In this document: positions 7,454 to 15,619 of the stretch, in pieces
How the letters are laid out: every line of letters begins with the position of its first letter
Numbering within the stretch: the first letter of the stretch is position 1
Assembly: GCA_004553595.1 (NCBI GenBank)
Contig: SFKZ01000023.1
Span: forward strand, 1-38,634
Direction of reading: 5' to 3'
DNA length: 38,634 bases
Source: Methanobrevibacter ruminantium
GTDB lineage: Archaea; Methanobacteriota; Methanobacteria; Methanobacteriales; Methanobacteriaceae
Translations under genes and position numbers: made by a program
Notes under the pieces: model-generated
What the model was told of the DNA's origin: nothing
What the model saw: the letters and a program-made list of their open reading frames with translations, nothing else
Database searches by the model: none

Positions 7454-9595
7454 TCAATCTCTAACTCTTGCAATAACTCTTAATCCCTTATCCAAACCAT
7501 CTATGATTTCTTCAGTCAAGTCAAGGTTCTTATGAAGCTTTACATAACCTCTTTTGCCTACAGTTGCTGTAAATAGGTATTTGTCCTCTAAAAGAATGTC
7601 AAAAGCACTGCCGACATATTTTTTGCCGATAGGCAATACGATATGGTCCTTTCTTATTTCAGGATAGAGCTCAAAGACTTCATAGTAGAATTCAGAGGTT
7701 TCTCCTTCTTCATAATCATCAAATTCATCTGACTCTTCGCTTAAGTCATAGTAATTGTCATTGCTGTAATCCTTTTTGCCTTCATCGATGATGTAATTAT
7801 CAATATTGTCATTATACTCTTTCAATTGGGACTTTTTGGACTTCTTATGCTTGTCTTTCTTAGCCTTTTTGGATTTGGACTTCCCGGATTTTTTTGAAAG
7901 TCTTTCAGCAAAACTGTCAGGTGCCTTTTCAAGAGGTTCAACATTCATGCTGATTCCAATCTCATTTTCAAGTTCAGCTATTCTTTTACCTCCTTTTCCA
8001 ATGATTTTAGGAATGTATTTCTCGGTTATGTAAATGTTTGCTCTCCTATCGCTTTCCATGCTCACTTCAATGGCTGCCTTTGGAGTTATCTTTTTCAGGG
8101 TTCTTAGGATTTCCCTTTCCGCTATCATTTGGACAGGAGTCTTTTCCTGATTCATCTTTGCCTTTTTGGACTGTTCCACCATTCCAATATCCATTACGAT
8201 AGTCTGTTCACCATAAGTGTAAATCTCGTTGACTAATGTTCCTGTTTCAAAGTCCCTTACTTCAATTACAGGTCTTGCAAGATCTCTTTCTTCCATTCCA
8301 CTTGGAACCTTTACAGTAAGCTTGTTTTCATAAATGGCTGATATTTCACCGTCTTCAATATAGATTGTAGTGTCTACGATTGATGGAATTGTACCTAAGT
8401 CAACTCTGCTTGCAATCCTTTGAATTGCATCGATAGGCCTTGTTGCATGAACAACACCAATCATTCCGACACCTGCAAGTCTCATATCTGCAAATATCTT
8501 GAAGTCATGGTTCTTTCTAAGCTCATCGTAAATTGTGAAGTCAGGCCTTACTAACAATAATATGTCTGCAGTGTTCTCCATATCCCCTTCAAGAGGTGCA
8601 TATTGGGTAATTGTGTCTCCAACCTGCAAGTCTCTTGGAGATTCCATTGTTTTGACCACTTTGTTTAGGTATTCATCATAGAATTTAGCTATTGCCTGTG
8701 CAAATGTACTTTTTCCTGCTCCAGGTGAACCTGAAATGAGTATTCCCCTTGCACTGTTTGTTAGCCTTTCAATCAATTGACTTGATAAGTGGTATTGGTC
8801 AAGTGAGACTTCAGCAACAGGCCTTACAGCAGTTATTTCCAGCGCTTCTGAGAAAGGAGGTCTTGCTATTGATATCCTAAGGTCTCTGGATTGCACTACA
8901 ATTGCACCTTGCTTGTCCACTTCAAGGTATGTTTTTGCATCATACCTTTCCTTTTCAAGGATTTCCTCTGCAATAGCTTCCAACTGCTTGTATGTGAATT
9001 TTTCATCTGCGAGCTTCACAAGTTCAATATGTCCTGGCTTTCCCTTTTTAGCCATAGGAACAACATTTTCCTTTAAATGAACACTCATTGTGTCATCATC
9101 AAAGAATTTGGCTATTTTCAAGTCTATTGCACCTTTATATTCCTGTGCATAGTATATGGTAGGAATTCCCTGCGCTTCAGCAGTTTTCGCTTGGATTTTA
9201 TCGCTTGTTAAGAGTAATGCTAGTTCATCTTTAGCAACATCCCGGATTAATCCGTCTATTTCTCCAAGCTTTGCATTGTCCTTTTCAAATTTGGTAGGTC
9301 TTCTGCCGGTTATTTTGATTGATATTTCACCGATTTCAGCTAAATCCTGAAGTTTCTTCACATTCTCAAGGCCTCTGATGCCAGTTGGTCTTTGATTGTT
9401 AGCTTGATGTTCAAGTTCTGAGATTACAGCTTCAGGTATGATTATTTCAGGATAGTTCAATTCCTTTTCCTTAATGATCTTTTCCACATTTCCTTCAATG
9501 ATTGCACTTGTATCCGGAACAATCCTTTTTATTTCATCATTCAATTCATCTTCATCATTATAATCGCTATTGTATTCATACTCATTAAAATTCAT
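7454..9595 (-). CDS. PIN domain-ATPase-KH protein (PINc/VapC family ATPase)
   Basis: A 713-residue cytosolic protein with several domains. The PIN nuclease domain at about 24-150 keeps acidic residues D28, E60, D114 and D132. A PilT/VirB11-type ATPase core follows with Walker A GSPGAGKST (289-297). A KH RNA-binding domain has IIGKGGKRI at 531-539. Then come a lysine/serine-rich linker (about 567-590), an acidic Asp/Tyr-rich stretch (about 595-636) and a C-terminal beta-rich domain (about 637-713). The first three parts are the usual archaeal architecture, presumed to act on RNA, perhaps ribosome-linked. The long charged tail seems an addition. AAAGGAGGTG just before the ATG is an excellent ribosome binding site. 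It follows hisS-hisI after 105 bases. Confidence 0.9.
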   Translation of the reverse strand: MNFNEYEYNSDYNDEDELNDEIKRIVPDTSAIIEGNVEKIIKEKELNYPEIIIPEAVISELEHQANNQRPTGIRGLENVKKLQDLAEIGEISIKITGRRPTKFEKDNAKLGEIDGLIRDVAKDELALLLTSDKIQAKTAEAQGIPTIYYAQEYKGAIDLKIAKFFDDDTMSVHLKENVVPMAKKGKPGHIELVKLADEKFTYKQLEAIAEEILEKERYDAKTYLEVDKQGAIVVQSRDLRISIARPPFSEALEITAVRPVAEVSLDQYHLSSQLIERLTNSARGILISGSPGAGKSTFAQAIAKFYDEYLNKVVKTMESPRDLQVGDTITQYAPLEGDMENTADILLLVRPDFTIYDELRKNHDFKIFADMRLAGVGMIGVVHATRPIDAIQRIASRVDLGTIPSIVDTTIYIEDGEISAIYENKLTVKVPSGMEERDLARPVIEVRDFETGTLVNEIYTYGEQTIVMDIGMVEQSKKAKMNQEKTPVQMIAEREILRTLKKITPKAAIEVSMESDRRANIYITEKYIPKIIGKGGKRIAELENEIGISMNVEPLEKAPDSFAERLSKKSGKSKSKKAKKDKHKKSKKSQLKEYNDNIDNYIIDEGKKDYSNDNYYDLSEESDEFDDYEEGETSEFYYEVFELYPEIRKDHIVLPIGKKYVGSAFDILLEDKYLFTATVGKRGYVKLHKNLDLTEEIIDGLDKGLRVIARVRD

Positions 9596-9700
9596 ATTTT
9601 CACCTCCTTTGAGGTTTGATTAATTCAATAATTCTCATTTTAATAATCTTTTTATAGAGAGAATAATTTTATTATAAAATATTTTAACGATTTTCCTAAT

Positions 9701-10114
9701 TTATCTGTACATTTCCTTTGGATCAAATAATCTTTCAGAGATTATTTTAATATCATCATCGGTAAGATTGTCAATGTCAATATTCTCCTTATCAATATCT
9801 ATTTGCCTAAAGAAGCATGATCTGTATCCTTCATGGCATGCTGCACCTATTTGCTCAACCTTCATTATGATTGCATCTGCATCACAGTCAATGTACATTT
9901 CCTTAACAGTCTGCACATTTCCAGAGCTTTCTCCCTTTAGCCATTGCTTTTTTCTTGAAGTAGAGTAGTAATGAGCCTTTTTGGTCTTCAAGGTTTGCTC
10001 TACCGCTTCCTTATTCATGAAAGCCACCATTAACACTTCATTAGTTTCATAGTCTTGGGCGATTCCAATCACCAGGTCTTCTCCACCCATATTGAGTCTG
10101 AAATTTAATTCCAT
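9701..10114 (-). CDS. hisI: Phosphoribosyl-AMP cyclohydrolase
   Basis: About 137 residues. The enzyme opens the adenine ring of phosphoribosyl-AMP in the third step of histidine synthesis. Signature elements are visible: LMVAFMNKEA, THE substrate loop YYSTSRKKQWLKGESSG, the metal-binding DCDAD, and the zinc cysteines in GAACHEGYRSCFF. No HisE domain is fused, so the pyrophosphohydrolase must be elsewhere. I prefer the ATG at 10114 (MELNFRLN), with AGGTGA shortly before it. An ATG at 10138 would add MSKKKGEK and lacks a binding site. The gene lies 6 to 30 bases behind hisS on the same strand, so the two are cotranscribed. Confidence 0.93.
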   Translation of the reverse strand: MELNFRLNMGGEDLVIGIAQDYETNEVLMVAFMNKEAVEQTLKTKKAHYYSTSRKKQWLKGESSGNVQTVKEMYIDCDADAIIMKVEQIGAACHEGYRSCFFRQIDIDKENIDIDNLTDDDIKIISERLFDPKEMYR

Positions 10115-10144
10115 TTTTTCACCTTTTTTTTTAGACATGGATTC

Positions 10145-11455
10145 TTAACTACTGAATTCAATTGCGGTTTTTATGAAAGGGGCAACTTCATTTATTGGCA
10201 TTTGCCCTTGCTCTCCAGTTTTCATATTCTTGACTGTTACTTTTCCATCTTCAAGGTCACGTTCTCCAACAAGAACCGCATATTTCACTCCAATCTTATT
10301 TGCATAAGCTAAAATCTTCTTGAATTTCTTTCTGGACAAGTCAACTTCAGTAGCGATATTGTCTTTTCTAAGAGTTTGCGCAATCTTAAAGGCTTCATGT
10401 CTTGTAGAGTCTGAAATAGCTGCAACATATGTGCTTACAATAGGTTCAAGTTCCATTTTGCCGTTCAATTCCTCGATTGCATTCATCAATCTGTCAAAAC
10501 CTAATGCAAATCCAGTGGAGACAACGTCTTCTCCACCGAATAGTTTAACGAGATTGTAAGTTCCTCCACCGCATACTTGCTTTTGTGCACCAAGACCTTC
10601 CACATATACCTCAAACACTATTCCAGTATAATAGTCAAGTCCTCTAGCTACACCAAGATTTAACTTGTAATTGAACACTTGGAAACTTTCAAGAGTCTTT
10701 ACAAGTTCCTTGAATTCTTCAAGGGCCTCTTTGGTTTCTTCGTAAGGAGACACTAGTTCCTCTATGGCTTCAATTATTGAAGAGTCACCAACCATATCCA
10801 TCAATTTGAACAATACCTCATTGAGTTCTGGTTTGTCCTTGATGATAGGATTGTCTCCAACAAGGGATTCTTTCAATAGCTCTTTGTCACCCTTATCGAT
10901 AACAACCATAATCTCTCTTTGTGTAGCTGTATCAATATCAAAGTGATTGAATAATCCTCTGATTATTCCTAAGTGATTTACATTGAATTCTGCAGTAGTG
11001 ATTCCAAGCTTTTCTATTGCATCGTTGCACATGGCTATCACTTCAGCTTCACCTTCAGGGGTCTTTGCACCAATCAATTCACATCCGAATTGCCAGAACT
11101 GTCTGAATCTACCTTTTTGAGGTCTTTCATATCTGAAACAGCTTCCATAGTAGTAAATCTTGATTGGCTTGGATGTCTTTTGAAGCTCATTCAAGTATAA
11201 TCTTGCAATAGGGGCAGTGATTTCAGGTCTTAAGGCAAGGTCTCTGTCTCCCTTGTCCTTAAAGTTATATAATTGATCTACAATTTCCTCTCCTGATTTA
11301 GTGGTGAATAGTTTTAAGTCTTCAAATAAAGGTGTTTGAACTTCACAAAAACCATAGTTTTCAAATACATTTCTTAAAATGTCTTCAGCGTGTTTCCTTT
11401 GTCTCATTTCTTCAAAAAGGAAGTCTCTTGTTCCCCTTGGTCTTTCAAATTCCAT
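10145..11455 (-). CDS. hisS: Histidyl-tRNA synthetase
   Basis: A 436-residue class II aminoacyl-tRNA synthetase that charges tRNA-His. It opens with FERPRGTRDF. Motif 2 is seen as FRYERPQKGRFRQFWQFG. The histidine-specific loop is GLDYYTGIVFEVY, and motif 3 is GFALGFDRL. The C-terminal anticodon-binding domain covers about residues 340-430. Length is standard. It is followed directly by hisI, linking histidine synthesis and charging in one transcript. The 417-base spacer upstream separates it from a divergent DUF2115 gene and must hold both promoters. Confidence 0.96.
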   Translation of the reverse strand: MEFERPRGTRDFLFEEMRQRKHAEDILRNVFENYGFCEVQTPLFEDLKLFTTKSGEEIVDQLYNFKDKGDRDLALRPEITAPIARLYLNELQKTSKPIKIYYYGSCFRYERPQKGRFRQFWQFGCELIGAKTPEGEAEVIAMCNDAIEKLGITTAEFNVNHLGIIRGLFNHFDIDTATQREIMVVIDKGDKELLKESLVGDNPIIKDKPELNEVLFKLMDMVGDSSIIEAIEELVSPYEETKEALEEFKELVKTLESFQVFNYKLNLGVARGLDYYTGIVFEVYVEGLGAQKQVCGGGTYNLVKLFGGEDVVSTGFALGFDRLMNAIEELNGKMELEPIVSTYVAAISDSTRHEAFKIAQTLRKDNIATEVDLSRKKFKKILAYANKIGVKYAVLVGERDLEDGKVTVKNMKTGEQGQMPINEVAPFIKTAIEFSS

Positions 11456-11872
11456 TATTGATTCTCCAATGTTTTTAAGTAATTTTTATCAGATTAATTT
11501 TTCGTAAAATGTTTTTTATAGTTAATCATTTAACAATATTATATTTAATATTTATTTTATATAATATTTTTTAAATTATTATATGCTCTTTTTTTATTTT
11601 AAACTCTTTTTTCTCTTTTTTTATAAAATTTCTAGTAATTTTTTTAGAGTTTTTAATTATTTATTATCTTTACCACTTTAAAAATAATTTTTTTAGAGTT
11701 TTTAATCATTTATTCTCTAAAACGCTTTTAAAAAATAATTAAACTAAATATATTGAAATCTCATATTATTGATTAAAAAAGTATATGATTTTATAATAAA
11801 TTATTTTTGATAATACATAAAACTTTAAATGATAAAATACTATAAATTATTATAAAAAATTAAGTGTGAATT
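11456..11872. other. Divergent intergenic region, very AT-rich, with a direct repeat
   Basis: This 417-base spacer separates hisS (minus) from the first DUF2115 gene (plus). I see no gene. It contains T-rich tracts and one near-perfect 34-base direct repeat (11636-11669 and 11685-11718). TATA-like tracts are too numerous to single out promoters. Confidence 0.5.
11636..11718 (+). repeat. Two-copy direct repeat, 34 bases, period 49
   Basis: TAATTTTTTTAGAGTTTTTA starts at 11636 and again at 11685, and the match continues for 34 bases with two mismatches. It is low in complexity but longer than expected by chance from T-richness alone. Confidence 0.5.
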
Positions 11873-12436
11873 ATGTTTGAAGAATTGCATGAACTCTTAG
11901 AGGATAAAAGGATTTCAAAGAATGGGCTGTTGGCTATTTTAAAGGAAAAGGCTCAAAAGATATCTGTTTTCGATTTGATGGATGCCCATCAGTATATACT
12001 TCAGGATGTGGCGTTTGTACAGGATAAATATCAGGATGACTTCCGTCAAGCTTATGTTAAGCAATTCATTGGTCATATAAACAATATTAAAAATGACAAT
12101 ACAGATTATGACAGCAGGGGCAAAAAGGAGAGAATTGATAAAAAACAGTTTGAAAAATCATTAGAGGATTTGCATAATGTTTATGATGGCGTGAACTTTG
12201 ACAAGGATAAGGTACAGCTTATTTACTGTTTGGTTTCTTTATATGCCACTTTTATATTGGAGGAACCTATTCATTCACTGGACACTCCTTTCCCAGGCAA
12301 TTTGAAGATTAAGAAGTTAGGTAAGTTTTATTATTGTCCTGTCAAGGCAACTCAAAAGAATACTGAATGGGCAGTTTGCAATATCTGCATTTCACGTGAG
12401 ATCGATTATGATCCAGAGTTAAATGCCAGCAGTTAG
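11873..12436 (+). CDS. DUF2115 (UPF0305) family protein, copy 1
   Basis: A 187-residue soluble protein of unknown function. The family signature is at the end: EEPIHSLDTPFPGNLKI, then YYCPVK and, 16 residues later, CNICIS, so three cysteines could bind a metal. The N-terminal half is helical and charged. A second gene of the same family follows after 60 bases, giving a tandem pair of diverged paralogs. The ATG is preceded by GTGTGA. UPF0305 is found mainly in methanogens. No reaction is known to me. Confidence 0.85.
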   Translation: MFEELHELLEDKRISKNGLLAILKEKAQKISVFDLMDAHQYILQDVAFVQDKYQDDFRQAYVKQFIGHINNIKNDNTDYDSRGKKERIDKKQFEKSLEDLHNVYDGVNFDKDKVQLIYCLVSLYATFILEEPIHSLDTPFPGNLKIKKLGKFYYCPVKATQKNTEWAVCNICISREIDYDPELNASS

Positions 12437-12496
12437 GGATTATTTCTTTAAAAATAAGTATTTTATAGTCATATAATATTAACATGTTGTGATAGG

Positions 12497-13027
12497 ATGT
12501 TTGAAAAATTTGATGTGTTGATAGATGAAGATGATAAGATATCAAAGGATGATCTTATGATTGTCTTAAAGGAAGAGCTTACTGATGTTTCTGTTTTTGA
12601 TATGATGATCATATCTGCTGAAATCATTGAAAACAACAAATATGTTCAGGAATCCTATCAGGAAAAAAGCAAAAAGATTTACATAGACTTTTTCTTAAAC
12701 AGAGTCAAGGAAATAAGAAGCAATGATACTGTTTATAATGATTATTTCAATAAGGATGACTTTGTAGAAAAATTAAACCAATTAAAAGATATTTACCAAC
12801 TTGTTTCTAAAGACAGAAAAAACAAAAGCCCAATTATTGATTTGGTGGTATGCCTTTACACTACATTTGTGCTTGATGAGCCTATTCATCCTATTGGAAC
12901 TCCTTTCCCTGGCTCATTAGAGGTTATAATGGAAAATGGAGTTTATTATTGTCCGGTTAAAGAGGCCAATATTGATACTCCAAATTCTGTATGCAGACTT
13001 TGTATAGCTGAACAGTTGGATTTTTAA
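12497..13027 (+). CDS. DUF2115 (UPF0305) family protein, copy 2
   Basis: 176 residues, clearly paralogous to the preceding gene along its whole length: both open MFE, have a KxxLxxxLKE..x..SVFDxM segment, and end with DEPIHPIGTPFPGSLEV, YYCPVK and CRLCIA. The three cysteines are again kept. The middle region has diverged strongly, so the duplication is old. aroE follows after 59 bases on the same strand and may be cotranscribed. Confidence 0.85.
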   Translation: MFEKFDVLIDEDDKISKDDLMIVLKEELTDVSVFDMMIISAEIIENNKYVQESYQEKSKKIYIDFFLNRVKEIRSNDTVYNDYFNKDDFVEKLNQLKDIYQLVSKDRKNKSPIIDLVVCLYTTFVLDEPIHPIGTPFPGSLEVIMENGVYYCPVKEANIDTPNSVCRLCIAEQLDF

Positions 13028-13086
13028 TTAATATTATTGGAATTTTTTTAATTATAAAATTATTAAGTTTTTAAAATAGTGATACT

Positions 13087-13989
13087 ATGGTAGATGGAAA
13101 AACAAGGATTTTGGGAGTTATTGGAGATCCTATTGAACACACTTTCTCTCCAGCAATGCAAAATGCTGGACTTGATGCTTTAAACTTAAATTACATTTAT
13201 CTTCCATTTCATGTCAAACCAAATGGATTGAAAGAATGCATTGAAGGTGCAAAGGCTATGGGCATACAAGGTTTGAATGTTACAATACCACATAAAACCA
13301 ATGTCATGAAACACCTTGATGAAATCGATCAAGTAGCTTCAATGATTGGTGCAGTAAATACTATTCAATTCATTTCTGATGAAAATAATGAATCCAATCA
13401 AAATAATGAAATCAATGTTACAACAAAAGGATTCAACACTGATGGATATGGATGTCTCCGTGCAATTAATGAAAAAACTTCAATAAATAAGAAAAAAGTT
13501 ACTATCACGGGTGCAGGTGGAGCAGCAAGGGCAGTTGCATTTCAGATAGCAAGCAGTGGAATTGATGAGTTGTCAATATTGAATCGTAATTTCACCAAAG
13601 CGGAATCACTTGCAAATGATTTAAGATCCAATTTAAGCAATGCAGGAATTGATATTAGTATAAATAGCTGTGAAATGGATTATCTGAAAAAAGAATTGGA
13701 CAGTTCAGACATATTTATAGACACAACACCTATTGGAATGTATCCTAATGTGAATGATAAGCCAATAGCAAGTGCAGATATGCTTCATGAGGGTCTTGTT
13801 GTAAATGATATAGTTTACACTCCTATGGAAACATCCTTGATAAAAGAGGCTAAAAAAGCCAATGCACAAGTTGTTTATGGATATGAGATGCTCTTGTATC
13901 AGGGAATCAGAAGCTTTGAGATATGGTTAGGTAGAGATGCTCCAGCAGATGTGATGGAAAAGGCATTATTGGATGTTTTAGGTATTTAA
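13087..13989 (+). CDS. aroE: Shikimate dehydrogenase
   Basis: A 300-residue NADPH-dependent enzyme reducing 3-dehydroshikimate to shikimate in aromatic amino acid synthesis. The shikimate site is seen in HTFSPAMQNA, NVTIPHK (K70 catalytic), GAVNT (N91) and FNTDGYG (D119). The nucleotide loop is GAGGAARA (142-149), followed by LNRN, then the C-terminal GYEMLLYQG. Residues 99-109 form an Asn-rich insertion (ENNESNQNNEI) that makes it slightly longer than usual. The start has the GTGATACTATG arrangement common in this window. The gene may be part of a unit with the two following genes of unknown function. Confidence 0.95.
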   Translation: MVDGKTRILGVIGDPIEHTFSPAMQNAGLDALNLNYIYLPFHVKPNGLKECIEGAKAMGIQGLNVTIPHKTNVMKHLDEIDQVASMIGAVNTIQFISDENNESNQNNEINVTTKGFNTDGYGCLRAINEKTSINKKKVTITGAGGAARAVAFQIASSGIDELSILNRNFTKAESLANDLRSNLSNAGIDISINSCEMDYLKKELDSSDIFIDTTPIGMYPNVNDKPIASADMLHEGLVVNDIVYTPMETSLIKEAKKANAQVVYGYEMLLYQGIRSFEIWLGRDAPADVMEKALLDVLGI

Positions 13990-14026
13990 GTTTAATTTTT
14001 ATTTTAATTTTTTTTTTAGTGATAAT

Positions 14027-14785
14027 ATGGATGATTTTCTATCAAGTTTTGTTTTGAATGAGGAAAAAAAGGAACTTTCTGATTCAAAGAAGGATGTCAT
14101 GAAGTTCTTAAAGCAAATAGGTGTTGATACCCGTTTTGTCAGTTTCTTTGATGATGGTGGAGACATTAAGCTTTATATAGAAAATCTCCGCTTTTCAAAG
14201 TTTTCCAAAAAAAGAAGAGAAACATTCAACAGGCATTATCCTGATATGATGGTTGTAAGATCATCTCTTTTTCAAAAGATCTGTTCAAGGTCTTCAAAGA
14301 CATTGGCAGAGTCATTAAGCCCTAAGGAAAGGATTCTCATTCCAAGAATGGATAATGATTACAACAAGTTTTTATACATAGTGATTGAGCCTTATTCAAG
14401 AAAATATGGCATAAGATTCATTGAATATGATGAAAACATCAGTGCAGATGGCTTTGATTCTGTCATTTCTCCATTGAACCTGAATCAGGAAGTGAATCAT
14501 ATCCTGAATGATATCTTTGATGGAAAGGGAATCGAATGGGATAGGAAATTGGACTTATCCAATATTTATGATTTTGACTTAAAGGATAAGGACATCATAT
14601 TTCCATTTATCAATGTTCCACAAGAGTGGATAAATGACTTTTTAGGAATTGAAAAGGAATATGAAATAGACTATGAAAACGAAGACATTGCAGAGTCATT
14701 CATGGGATTCCTAACTGAGATCAATCCTCAATTCAAGGAAAATGTATTGGCGGCATCTTCATTTTTGGAAAGTCATCAAAAGTAA
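14027..14785 (+). CDS. Unrecognised soluble protein
   Basis: 252 residues, acidic, with no signal peptide or membrane segment. A conserved-looking basic stretch (LRFSKFSKKRRETFNRHYPD) near residue 55 and an internal beta-rich section (FLYIVIEPYSRKYGIRFIEY) are the only landmarks. I do not recognise a family. It starts 37 bases after aroE with a GTGATAATATG start context, so it is probably read on the same transcript. A role beside aroE cannot be inferred. Confidence 0.7.
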   Translation: MDDFLSSFVLNEEKKELSDSKKDVMKFLKQIGVDTRFVSFFDDGGDIKLYIENLRFSKFSKKRRETFNRHYPDMMVVRSSLFQKICSRSSKTLAESLSPKERILIPRMDNDYNKFLYIVIEPYSRKYGIRFIEYDENISADGFDSVISPLNLNQEVNHILNDIFDGKGIEWDRKLDLSNIYDFDLKDKDIIFPFINVPQEWINDFLGIEKEYEIDYENEDIAESFMGFLTEINPQFKENVLAASSFLESHQK

Positions 14786-14896
14786 TAAAATTTTAAATAA
14801 TGGAAAAATATTAAACATAGTTAAATAGAATAAAAAATATATATCGAATTAATTAATTATTTAATAATATTTTGTGATTATATTTGAGGTTTTAAT

Positions 14897-15310
14897 ATGG
14901 CAAATGAAATTACTGCAGAATTAAATGATGAGCAATTTGAAAGATATCAAATCATGCAAGAGAATGAATTGAGCATTGGTGAAGCTATAGACTTGATTTT
15001 CTATTTGCGTGACCATTATGGAGTCCGCAATGATCAGCTTCTTGAAGAAAGGCTTGAACAGTTAATCCTCAGAAAATCAGAATTAGAATCCGAGATGGAA
15101 AACTCGGATAAGGATTTATCTTCAGATTTATCTAAGATTGCTGCTGAAATGGATATCCTTGAAAAATTAAAAGACACTACATATGACTTTGAAGCTAAAG
15201 AGGAAATCCTTGAAAAAGAATATGCTGCTATTGATGAAACTTATGAAATGAAGGTTCAAGCACATAAGCGTGGAATCAAATGGGGTAAATTCTTCAATAG
15301 CATTTTATGA
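14897..15310 (+). CDS. Unrecognised coiled-coil protein
   Basis: 137 residues, Glu/Leu-rich, with a predicted long coiled coil at about residues 45-110 (repeated LEERLEQLILRKSELESEM-type heptads). The first part (ELSIGEAIDLIFYLRDHYG) resembles short archaeal helix-turn-helix-like caps. The end (HKRGIKWGKFFNSIL) is basic and amphipathic and might touch a membrane or a partner. There is no signal peptide. GAGGT precedes the ATG by 8 bases. A T-rich stretch after the stop suggests that transcription ends here. Confidence 0.65.
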   Translation: MANEITAELNDEQFERYQIMQENELSIGEAIDLIFYLRDHYGVRNDQLLEERLEQLILRKSELESEMENSDKDLSSDLSKIAAEMDILEKLKDTTYDFEAKEEILEKEYAAIDETYEMKVQAHKRGIKWGKFFNSIL

Positions 15311-15619
15311 TTTCAGTTTTTTATCCTTTTTTCTTTTTTTATTTTTACTTTTTTTAAAATTTACACTTTTTTAATATATTTATCTTAAAGCCTTTATTTT
15401 GCTTATTTTTTGATTTAAACTATTTTAAACACTTTTTTAATATATTTGTACAATAGCAAAATTCTTTAAATTTTTTCAGATTTTAGATTCATAAGATAAC
15501 TTTTATATAATAAATTAAACTAATATTTTATTGAGTAGTTATTATGGACTTTCTTATAAAAAAATTATAAGAAATTCCAATCAAAATCAAATTATTAAAT
15601 TTATTAGGAGTGGATTTGT
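15311..15619 (+). other. Leader and promoter region of pyrG
   Basis: The first half is T-rich and should terminate the upstream gene. A TATA box TTTATATAA lies at 15502-15510. About 30 bases further begins a leader with an 8-codon mini reading frame (ATG 15544 to TAA 15570, MDFLIKKL) that overlaps a hairpin at 15550-15574. AGGAG at 15606-15610 is the ribosome binding site of pyrG. Confidence 0.5.
15550..15574 (+). promoter_or_regulatory. Hairpin in the pyrG leader
   Basis: TTTCTTATAA (15550-15559) pairs with TTATAAGAAA (15565-15574) around five As. The 10-bp stem overlaps a mini reading frame and lies about 32 bases before the pyrG ribosome binding site. No T run follows, so it is not a simple terminator. 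Leader control of pyrG is known in bacteria; here it is only suggested. Confidence 0.35.
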
